From positions 558,001 through 622,000 of the forward strand of contig JACONQ010000005.1 in NCBI GenBank assembly GCA_014281115.1: a stretch of 64,000 bases of DNA, given 5' to 3'. The notes below the pieces were generated by a model that saw only the letters and a list, made by a program, of their open reading frames with translations, was not told the origin of the DNA and made no database searches. Shown here piece by piece: positions 54,950 to 64,000 of the stretch; position 1 is the first letter of the stretch, and each line of letters begins with the position of its first letter. The DNA is from Laburnicola sp. R22_1 (taxonomy: Eukaryota; Ascomycota; Dothideomycetes; Pleosporales; Didymosphaeriaceae). Position numbers and translations under genes: made by a program.

Positions 54950-57900
54950 TTACCCCCCTCTCTATAAGCCTTAGCTCTAGCAAGACAAGCCAAAGACCTA
55001 ACTATCTTACGCTCTATTATAGATTATTAGAAACTATTATAGAGTATCTAGAAATATTATAATAGGTAAGAAAATATCTAAATAAATAATCTTTCCTAAA
55101 ACACAAGCTAGTAAAGTAAGCGCCCCTTCTACTATACGTTATAGTGGTTATAACTAATAAGATAATCCAGACGTCTTCTTAGGTATAGCCTAGAGATAGG
55201 CCTGTTACCTAAAAAGGTTATCTAAAATAGCTAGTTAGTAGACGCTCTATATACCTATCCTAGCAGTCCTATAGCATATTATTATATTAAGAGGTATCTT
55301 AATCTTATATATATATATATATATATGTAAGGGCTAGAAGCTTAGAGTCTCTAACTCTATTATTCTAGAGGTATATAACTATAAGATCCTTATATAACGC
55401 TAGATTCTTATATAGAATATATAGGCTAGATTTCCTATTATTATCCCTATAATATACTTTAATAGCTTTCTTGCAACCTAATATATTTATATAGGGCTAC
55501 TACTTAGGATTAGCATTCTACTTAAGGGAGTTTTTATACCTAACTCTATATATAAGTAGCCTCTTATTACCTATTAAAGAATTCTTATAGTAATAGTTAA
55601 CCTTACTATTAACTATAAAGTTAATATAGTAGTCCTACAACTCTACTAGTAAGGTAATAGGCGCATCTATTGCAACTATGCCTTCCTTATTAGGAAGCTA
55701 AATAGTATTAGGGGCATTATATAATAGCTAGGCGTAAAACTATAAGTATATATTATAGTAACTTATAGGAAGCTCTAACTAGTATATATAGTTATAAAAG
55801 ACCTCTATAATAGGAAATAGTCCTAAATTCTTAATATTTAGACCTTTATTAGAATAGAGGATAGAATATTACGCGCGTCTAAATAAACTATATCCCTACT
55901 AGTATATATTAGTATAGGTTATTAATCCTTATTTGCATAAAACTTTATTTTTAATTAGGCCTAGGCTAGATTTTTATTTATAAAGTGTATAACGTCTTTA
56001 ATATAATAAACTATCTACTAGGCATTTTTATATTATAACTTCTTATAATAGTCTATTACTATAACTAGGGTAATAGGTTTAAAGCCCTATTATAGTAAGT
56101 AGCCCTTAGTTACAAGTAATAGTATAACTTTAGTAGACATATTTCCTTTGTAATTTGTAGTAAGTTATATAATAGGCAACTAGTTAATCTATTTATTTTA
56201 TATATAATTAACATAATAATGCAAATACGCCTTTATAATAGTATTTCTAATTTCTATCTACCTATTACCCTTTAGGTAAAAAGCTATTATAAGCGCGGGT
56301 TGTGTACCTAGCTATCTATAAAGCTCTCTCTAAAAGTAGAACGTAAACTAGGCGCTATAGCTAGAAATAATAGTGTTAGAAAACCTCTTCTTACACTATA
56401 TATACTTAATAAAGGCTTTAATAACAACCTTAATATCTAGCAATAGAAGCGCAATATACTTATATTGCTTAGATAGATAGTTAACTACTATTATAATATA
56501 ATAATAGGTAACTTTGCCACACGGACAATCTAGCAATAAAGTAATAAAATTAATAGAGATATCTTTCTAGAAACGCTTTAGTACTAGTAATAGGTAAAGA
56601 AGTTCTTACTTCTATTTCTTAAATAGCTTTAAGTAGTAGTAGGTAATATAATTACGTATATAATAAGCAACTATATTTATTATACTAGGCTAGTAATAGT
56701 GCTAGCTAACTTTATAGTATGTTCCTTTTTTCTCTATGTATTCTACCCCTAGGAGTTTATAACATAACTATAAAATATCTATATAAAGGATATTATTAAA
56801 GGAAATAAAAATCTATTTTTAGAAAAATACTAAACTATTAGTAATATTATAGTCTTATAATTCTACCTTAATATTATAGTTATATATTACTACTGCTAAG
56901 AGACGTTATATGCCCTATTGCTTTACTATAATAGTTTATTATAGAATAGGATTTCTAGTAGTTGCCTATTTTAACTAGTCTATTATACTAATATAATTCT
57001 ATATAGATGGATCCTTGCTTAGCAATTCTACCTGTTCTAGTAAAGTGGTCTCGCGACTCTCTAGAGGGCTATTGTTAACTATCCTGTCTTTAATAGGTTC
57101 CTTCTTATTAAGATAGTATAACCTTATAGTAAGGCTAACTGTTAACTTCTCTATTCCTACTAGTATTTATATAAGGTAAGTAGTATATAACACTTCTTTA
57201 GTGGAACGCTTTATAAGTAGTATAACTATCTTTAAGATACGTTTAAATATAACTACTAGTAGAATAAGTTTAACATAATTAGGCATAAGAATTATTTACA
57301 CTTAGTATTAAAGATAATTATTTAATATATTATATAGCAAGTCACCTAGACAACAAGTAAAAAAATAGGCTTTTTACCCTATTTGCCTAGCTAGTAAGTA
57401 ATCTTAAAGTTAAACTTAGAGAGAAATTCCACCTAGTAAGCCTAATAATAGTTTAACTATTTTGTAATTATAAACCACTCTAGTGCTTTATAGTCTAATA
57501 TTATATTAATAAGCAACCTATTAGATAGCTTAGATTACTAGTTTTTAAAAGCCTTAATAATTATAAGAAGTTTCTTATTATAAATTGCGTAGTTGCACTC
57601 TACTAGTATTATTTTTATAAATATAAAGGCAATAGGACGTAGGACGCCCTTATGCATCTAAGATAAGACTATAGCAATAACAAAGTCTAACGCGTCTGTC
57701 TTAACCTATATCTCTAGGTCTAAGTTAAAATATACTAGGATTAGGGCTATTATAAATATATTCTTAAGCTGCTTAAATGCTTTGGAGGCAGGGCCTTATA
57801 GGTTAAGAGGAAACTTTATAGAAGCCTCTTTATAGGTTAGGTTTGTTAGTGCTCTTATTAAGCTTAAGTAGCTAATAATAAATTGCCTATAAAAGTTTAC

Positions 57901-58131
57901 AAATCCTAGAAATAACTACACCTTATACATATTAGTAGGGAGTTACTATTTAGTTATAACGTAGATCTTAGTAGAATCTATCTTAATACTATTAATAGTA
58001 AGGATAAGTCTTAGGTATTTAACCTTCTTAACCGCAAACTCGTACTTATTAATACTAAGATATAGTCTAGTCTCTTATAAGCGTTAATAGACTCTGCGAA
58101 CGTAGTCTTTATGTTTAACTAACGTCTTGCT

Positions 58132-58348
58132 AAAGACTAGAACATTTTTAATATATACTAAACAAAATTTATCCAGATATTCCTATAGCGTTTTATTAAT
58201 ATAAAACTAGAAAGTTGCTAGTGTGTTATATAATTTAAAGGGCATATTAAGGTATTTATATAACTTATACTATATTATAAAAGCAGTTTTATATTTATCT
58301 TTATTCTTAATACGCACTTTATAGAAGGCTGTAATAATATTAAGAACG
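58132..58348 (-). pseudogene. Element 4 reverse transcriptase relic
   Basis: Single frame: VLNIITAFYKVRIKN, then KYKTAFII, YKYLNMPFKLYNTLATF and VYIKNVLVF at the catalytic position (58,132-58,158), where YxDD reads YIKN. The FYINKTL-EYLDKF helix before the box is typical of fungal Ty3/gypsy RT. Stops occur at Gln/Arg-type positions. Confidence 0.9.
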
Positions 58349-61300
58349 CTAAACTACTATATTCTAGATAGTTAGAAGAGCGTCTTATAGATATTAGGTA
58401 GCGTGTTCTTATTTTTTACTATAGTAGTGTTTAGCTAATAGTAGTTAATACAGATACGTAGGCCTCTATTAGGCTTCTTAATAACTAGCACTAGAGCTAT
58501 AAAAATCTAAGGTGCTATATTACATCTTACCTATACTAAGCTTTTTATTAATATATACCTTTACTACTAGAGTCTTCTTTCTACTTATACTATATAGCTA
58601 GGCAGTAGGGTGCTTTGCGTTAGGTTCTAAGTTAATCTTATAGTTTACCCTAGGCTAATAAGGCAGGAGCTAGTCTTCTAGCACTATAAAAGCCTCCTAC
58701 TTATTCTAAAGCTAGGCAGGTAGTAACTTTAGTATCTCCTCCCTTATATTATTAGGTTAATTTATTCTCTAATAAAACTTATTAAAGTCTTCTTAAGTTA
58801 AGGCTACAAGATTAATATAAAACAGCTATGTAAATATAGCCTTAATATTAACAGCGTTGTCTAACTTACTCTTATTATTAACTTTGCTAAGCTCCTTAAG
58901 TGGCTGTATATATTTAGAATATAGCTAGATAGTATAGTAGTTAGCCTTAAGGGCTATAAGCAAAGCGGCGTACCTAGAGATAACTTTAATATCTATTCTA
59001 GTATATATAGGGTGCGGCGTTCTTAGTTTAGACAACTATTGTTAATAATCCTTACTAGTAATAATAACTAGAAGCTCTTTTATATAGTAGTTACTTATAT
59101 AATAGGGCTTATTAAAGGTTATAGTCTTGTCTTTTTAATTAATATTTAGGTTGTAGACACTAAACTATAATATGCTAAAGATAATATTATATCCTAATAT
59201 ATTAACAATATATACTAACTTCTTAGAGAAGTGGTCCCTATAGTATATAGGTAATACTGCCGCCTTTATAAGTACTTGTTTTATAATGCAATTACTAAGA
59301 TATAGGCAAATAGGCTTCTTAAGTAAGACTATAAAAAGTCTATAATAAGTAACATAGTTCTTACTTACGCATATATTTATTAGGCCTAAATCTATAAGAC
59401 TATTAATAGTAATTCTACCTTTATTAGTAGTCTAGAGCTAATACTTAAAGATAAATTGTACCCTATATATTAGTAGTGTGTTCTTGTTAAGTAAGTTTGC
59501 GTAGAGTTTAATAACCTGCTAGAGCTATAATAACTATTAAGTTAGCTACAGCTCTAGCTTTTTAATTTTATATAAAAGGTTTAGTAATAACTCTTAAGGT
59601 CCCTACTAATAACTTTTAATAGGGATATCTAGTTTTCTAATAAGTTAGCTTTAGTTGATATAGTAGGAGCTAGCGACAAAGGTTAGATATTAACTGCAGC
59701 GAGGCCTACATTAATAAGGGCCTTAATCTTATTAGCTAGTTGCTGCGGTTTGCCCTTGCACAAAGCGTTCTTATTCTTATAATAGTAGCCTTTCTTCTAT
59801 AATTATTATAGCGTCCTTTATCTATTAGTAACTTAATCTAGGCGTTAGTATAACTAGAAATATTATTACTAGCATTATTGCTTCTACTATAACTACCTTC
59901 TCTACTATAACTACTTTAATTGCTATTATTATTGCCCTACTACTACGTAGAGCCCTATAGCTTTAAGATTATAGCCCAATAATATATCTTTTTAATAAAT
60001 AATAACTATAAGTCTAAGTTTAACTATTACTTATTAGCCTTTAACTATAATAGTTTTAAGAGTCAGATAGTAGTAATAATTTTTTGCTAATTAGAAACAT
60101 TAATAAGTGTAGTTGTAATCTTAAATTAGAACAGCTATTCTTTAAAGCTTTTGCAATTTTTAATTTTTAACTAGTTGCCCTATATAGCTGCGTACGCCTT
60201 ACCTACAGAATCTATTACTATATAGCTATAGTCTAATATATTAAAAATATCTTTAGTAGACTAAAAGGCACTAGGCTTATTAAAGTCTATATAATACTCT
60301 AAGCGTTAATACGCTATATTAAGGGCGTAATTAAAAATAAACTCTATTTTAGTATGTTTAGTTATAAAGATATAGTTATATACGCTTTGGTATAAGCGTA
60401 TAGAACTCTTTTATAGTTTATAATTCTTATAGTTATCTAAGCCTTTAAACTTATTAGGCTTATAAAGATAATAGCTAGAAGTCTAACTAATACCTATTAA
60501 CGTAGACATTAACTAGCCACTAGGCGTAATAGTATAAGTGGTACAGCTAGTGTTTATAGTAGGTATTATAGGTTATAGAATGTCTGCTTATAATATAGTA
60601 TATATCTAAGCGTAGCGCTATTAGATAATCTTAAGATTTTTGACGTTTAGATCTTATTATATATATAGTAGTATATTAGGTAAAGCAAATATTGCCGCCT
60701 TTAGCTAATCTTTTAGATCTATAACTTTCTACTCTTATTTCTTTATATAGGTATAGTATAGTTCTTTAAGCTTCTTTAACTAGTTAATATAAGTAAGCGC
60801 CTCTATTACTTAGATTTTACACTAGGCTAAATAATAATATTTAACCTATAGGTTGCACTTTGCTTCTAATAGAGAAAGTTATGCGCATTTTACTAACTTT
60901 ATAGTGTAGTTATAGCAATCTTCTAACTTAGCGTCTTACTAATATTCTTAGTAAACCTTATCTTTTAACTTAGTAGCGCTATTAGCGTGTCCTACAAAAT
61001 AGCTAAAAAGCGACTTTAGCTATCTATAAGTAGACGTAGCTTCTTGCAATAACTTACTATTATAAATATCTACTACTATCTTTTGTTCTAGCTTAGTGCC
61101 TTTAGTAAAAAAGTAAAAGACTTTAAAATAAAGTAGTAGTGCGTTAGTATTTTTGTTATATAAAAGTCGCAGCCACATATTCTTAGTAGGCTACTCTATA
61201 ATATTAAAAATAGATTTCCTACTAGAACCACAATGCTATTTATACAATAGCCTATTTATTATTAGTTTAGAGTACTTTACTATACTACTAATAGAAATTT

Positions 61301-61704
61301 CTATAGACTAGCTATTTAAGGTAATATACTTACTAGCGCTGCTTACGCTACCTACACTAAGCATATTTAAGTTCTTCTTATTTAGATCTTTTATAATATA
61401 AGGCGTAGGAGTTTATAGGGCAGTTCTAAACTATTAGGTTACGCTCTTATTAGTTTGGATAGCAGGCCCGCTTGTGCGCTACCTACTAGAGATATTTCTA
61501 TAGTTTGCTATTTTATTAGTAGTACTAATAGTATTATAAGGTTTAACTAATAGTTTAGGGTTGTTAAGCCTAGCTATACATTATTATAGGTGTAGTCTCT
61601 TTTACTATAAGAGCATAATATATATTATTATAAGTTATAAGTTAATTAAAAGCCTATTGTGGCTTGCGCTCTATTATAAGCGTGCTTTTATTAATCTAGT
61701 ATAA

Positions 61705-61877
61705 TATAAGAGAGTAATTAGGCTTAATTATTAAATAGGTTAAATTGCCATAATAAGGATACTAGGTGCCACATACTACCTATATAGCAGCAGTCTAAGG
61801 GCGCGCTAGTGCTAACTAATGTATGGGTTAGGCTAACATTAGGCTAAACTAGGGCTAATAGCTAATAATCTCTAACA
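61705..61877. repeat. Right (5') LTR of Element 4
   Basis: 173 bp, ending ctctaaca, which preserves the CA terminus. It differs from the left copy mainly by C/T and G/A transitions. Confidence 0.93.
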
Positions 61878-61882
61878 CTAAA

Positions 61883-62081
61883 AGAGTAACTTACTTATAA
61901 GTAATATAGCTCCCTATAATAATCTATAGGCTTACTAAGCCTTATATATAATAACTTTTATAGTAGTTATAGAAAGAGCTTACTAATAAGGAAATCTAGT
62001 TATTATAATAACTATAAGCCTAGCTTACTTAAATAAGCTACCTATAATTATAACTATTTTAACTTATTATAACTTACTATA
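61883..62081. other. Short unassigned RIP-degraded segment
   Basis: About 200 bp between Element 4 and the truncated B copy. Nothing recognisable. Confidence 0.5.
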
Positions 62082-63225
62082 GTCGGCTTGCCAAACACCT
62101 TTTTTAATCTTTTTTTAGTGTAAGGTTAAAGTAAACTAAGATAGAAGGTTATTATATACTATATATCGTACCTAATACTAATTAAAAACTAACCTTAAAT
62201 ATCTAATAACGTAACAATAGTTTAAACTTTAAACTTACTTATATCTTGCCTACACTCTATAAGCTCCTAACTTATATAAGGTTTACTTACAGCGTATATA
62301 GCATACCTAGCTTATTGCTATTACTATTATTAGTTATCTGTGCTTATATGCTACTTATGCGGCGTACTTACTTAGATAAGCTAATATAACTACTAGAAGA
62401 ATTTTGCAAATTTATATAACGCTTTTATTATACTAGAAATTATTAACAAATACTTTATCCTCTACCTTTTGCCTTCCTTTTTAAATTCTATTACTAATAA
62501 GAAGCAGTTTTATCTACTAGAGTGGAAACGTAGTCTTCTTAGTTTTTATAAACTAGATAAGCTACTAATCTAGCTAGTATATAAGAATTACCTTATAGAT
62601 AGTTAGGTATACTAGGCTCCTATAGACAATTATTTTATAAATAGAATAGAACTTTAGTGTTATTACTTTAGTAGCAGTAGCGCAAATCTTTAGTGTGTAC
62701 TTTTTAGCAATAGTAAGTACTTCTTTAGAAATAATATTAATCCCTAAATAGATAGTAGGGTGTAGACGTATGCGTAGAGAGATAGTAGGAGATTTATTAA
62801 GAATACCCTTAATATAGCAATAGAGTAACAAATATATATCTAATGTATATTATTCTTATTCTACTTATAAGTAAAGCAGTACGTACTTATTAATATATTA
62901 ACTTATATTGTTTATAATAATCTAGATAGTGGTTTGCAACTTAAAATAGTAGAGAAAGAATATATAATTATAGCGTAGCTATGTTAAAGTTTTATTCCTT
63001 CCCTACTAAAGTTCTAAGTAGCCTCTTTATAAAAACTTTGTATATAGAAGCTGTGCGCACTAAGACTACTAAGCTTGCTTAGTATTTTAAACGCGCTTTT
63101 TTTGTAATTACTACCTTTTTTACGCTCTTTTTAATTACTAAGTAGGGGGCTCTGCTTTTTTTATTATATTATTTAAGATAAAAGCCTTTATTGTGCTACC
63201 CCTAGGTAGTTAATATAACACTATA
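62082..63225 (-). mobile_element. Second copy of transposon B, truncated, inverted
   Basis: The reverse complement aligns by eye with the left 170 bp of B plus 41,478-42,449. The terminal inverted repeat ends at 63,225 and is followed by ta (63,226-63,227). The other end stops at the block tcggcttgccaaacacc, so about 550 bp including the second TIR are missing. Because no Element 2 interrupts it, it shows the uninterrupted site (gcttctatata at about 63,043-63,053 in reverse) and confirms the Element 2 insertion. Confidence 0.85.
62574..62831 (-). pseudogene. Surviving 85-codon frame of the B transposon protein
   Basis: This is the only ORF over about 60 codons in the AT-rich half. It is homologous, in frame, to the plus-strand relic at about 41,690-41,930 of the first B copy (shared pattern TISL, PTIYL, LTIYK-ILIY). 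That argues for a true coding ancestor rather than chance. The residues are biased to Ile/Lys/Tyr by RIP. No transposase motif is recognisable. Confidence 0.6.
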
Positions 63226-64000
63226 TAAGTTACTATAAATTAGTATAATTCTCCCCTAGAGTTAATTTGTAATATTACGTAATTCTAGACTAGCTGTTTA
63301 ACTAACTACTATGTTATATAATTAATAATTTCTTTAATAATATTTTTGCTATAATAATAATAATAATAATTCTAATAGTAACTAACCTAACTAGCTTATT
63401 AACTCTCTTCTATAGTAGATCTCCTCTTATAACTAGCGAGCTATATACTACCCTCTAGAATCTTGCTACTACTACCTATCTTTTCTATACTCCTACTACT
63501 GCTGCCGCTGCTTACTCTTACTCTTACTACCTTTTAACTACTAACCTTACTTGTTATTATTATATATCTATATAATATTAATTGCTATAAAGAGCTTCTT
63601 TTACTATAGCTAGACGCGCACACTTTAGCAACGTATAAACAATACTCTTTTCTTTTTTAATAGGTGCCTACTACTATATTCTATTTTATTCTTTAGTTTT
63701 GCTAGTAATACAATAGTAAAGTGCTATTATTTTCTTATAAAGGTAGCTATATTTCTGTCTAGGCATCTATATAAAAGAATAGCCTAGTACTTAAGGATCT
63801 AAAGTTTTGTAAAGATTATATATAGTCTAAATAGATTATTAGATATAACTTTTAAAATAGTGTAATTAATCTAGTCCTTTAGTAGCCCTACCAATTAAAC
63901 TATATTTTATAGTGGGTAGGCTAAATAGCTAATATTACCTAGCTAGTTATCTATGCTAGTTTTAAATTCTCTAGCAGTTATCTAACTATAGGTAGTAGAC
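63226..64000. repeat. RIP-degraded repeat at the right end
   Basis: It contains the second copy (63,256-63,529) of the 52.68-52.95 kb direct repeat, with a (taa)n run near 63,352-63,371. The rest is unassigned AT-rich sequence running off the window. A weak resemblance between about 53,165 and 63,735 suggests the two copies belong to a longer repeat. Confidence 0.6.
63256..63529 (+). repeat. Direct repeat copy 2 with (taa)n microsatellite
   Basis: About 270 bp, same orientation as 52,678-52,949. It retains more CpG and TpG (for example tactgctgccgctgctt) than copy 1, so it is less RIP-mutated. Confidence 0.8.

Larger units (their letters stand above)
54777..61877 (-). mobile_element. Element 4: Ty3/gypsy LTR retrotransposon
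   Basis: Two 173-bp LTRs (54,777-54,949; 61,705-61,877), length 7,101 bp. Target duplication is ctaga on the left (54,772-54,776) and ctaaa on the right (61,878-61,882), one G-to-A apart. The minus strand reads RT at 58,132-58,348, so the 5' LTR is on the right, gag should lie at about 59.5-61.5 kb and integrase at about 55.5-57.5 kb; I could not read those with confidence. The RT differs from both Element 1 and Element 3, so this is a third family. Confidence 0.92.
31318..64000. other. AT-rich, RIP-degraded isochore of nested transposons
   Basis: About 32.7 kb with no intact gene. The sequence is poor in CA and TG and rich in TA, and the remaining transposon reading frames carry TAA/TAG where Gln or Trp codons are expected. 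That is the classical outcome of CpA-to-TpA repeat-induced point mutation on both strands. Only one open frame longer than about 60 codons survives (62,574-62,831, minus, itself a transposon fragment). Internal structure is listed in the following entries. The composition was judged by eye, not computed. Confidence 0.95.

Noticed and set aside
59761..59830. CCHC zinc knuckle in Element 4 gag
   Set aside because: The apparent Cys pattern needs two different frames; in a single frame no knuckle can be read.

Overview
This window is chromosomal DNA of a filamentous ascomycete, most likely a Dothideomycete (Pleosporales-like). The evidence is short spliceosomal introns (about 44-106 nt, often with a CTAAC branch site), a compact set of conserved Pezizomycotina genes on both strands, and an abrupt switch at about 31,318 from a GC-balanced, gene-bearing isochore to an AT-rich one. 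The AT-rich DNA is visibly depleted of CA/TG dinucleotides and full of TA and in-frame TAA/TAG codons. That is the signature of repeat-induced point mutation (RIP), seen for example in two-speed genomes of the Leptosphaeria type. The species is inference.

Gene-rich part (1-31,317), left to right: 5' part of RLI1/ABCE1 (minus strand, runs off the window); chromatin remodeller CHD1 (plus); vacuolar endopolyphosphatase PPN1 (plus); a Zn2Cys6-regulator-like protein lacking its zinc finger (minus); a small Ser/Pro-rich orphan (minus); 4.9 kb with no supported gene; a METTL4-type MT-A70 methyltransferase (minus); a Leu5-like mitochondrial carrier (plus); UPF3 (minus); a PPG1/SIT4-like PP2A-family phosphatase with a large acidic insertion (plus); and an unrecognised 596-residue, four-exon protein (minus) next to the isochore edge. 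Exon structures were built by hand from splice sites, reading frame and protein continuity. Several genes are divergent pairs sharing promoters (RLI1/CHD1, METTL4/LEU5, UPF3/PPG1). No operon-like logic applies; these are mostly housekeeping functions in translation and ribosome recycling, chromatin, phosphate storage, RNA modification, RNA decay and signalling.

AT-rich part (31,318-64,000) contains no intact gene. It is a nested stack of RIP-degraded transposons that can still be dissected. Element 1 is a Ty3/gypsy relic with its 3' LTR at 32,002-32,277 and RT at 35.4-35.6 kb. Element B (35,650-43,002) is a TA-flanked DNA transposon with about 113-bp terminal inverted repeats. Inside B sits Element 2 (35,820-41,472), an internally deleted LTR element with two 287-bp LTRs, the target duplication gctct and a six-copy leader tandem array. 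Element 3 (43,312-52,206) is a chromodomain-bearing Ty3/gypsy element with two 189-bp LTRs. It is interrupted by a Fot1/pogo transposon (46,951-48,814). Element 4 (54,777-61,877) is another Ty3/gypsy element with two 173-bp LTRs. A second, inverted copy of B (62,082-63,225) gives the empty-site sequence for Element 2. All retroelement coding strands that can be read point to the minus strand.

I did not find an obvious new defence or biosynthetic system. The items most worth a second look are the unrecognised 596-residue protein at the isochore border, the RIP-dated nesting order and target-site duplications, the palindromic TTAGGT/TTAGGG-like arrays at 54.0-54.5 kb, and the METTL4 homologue.
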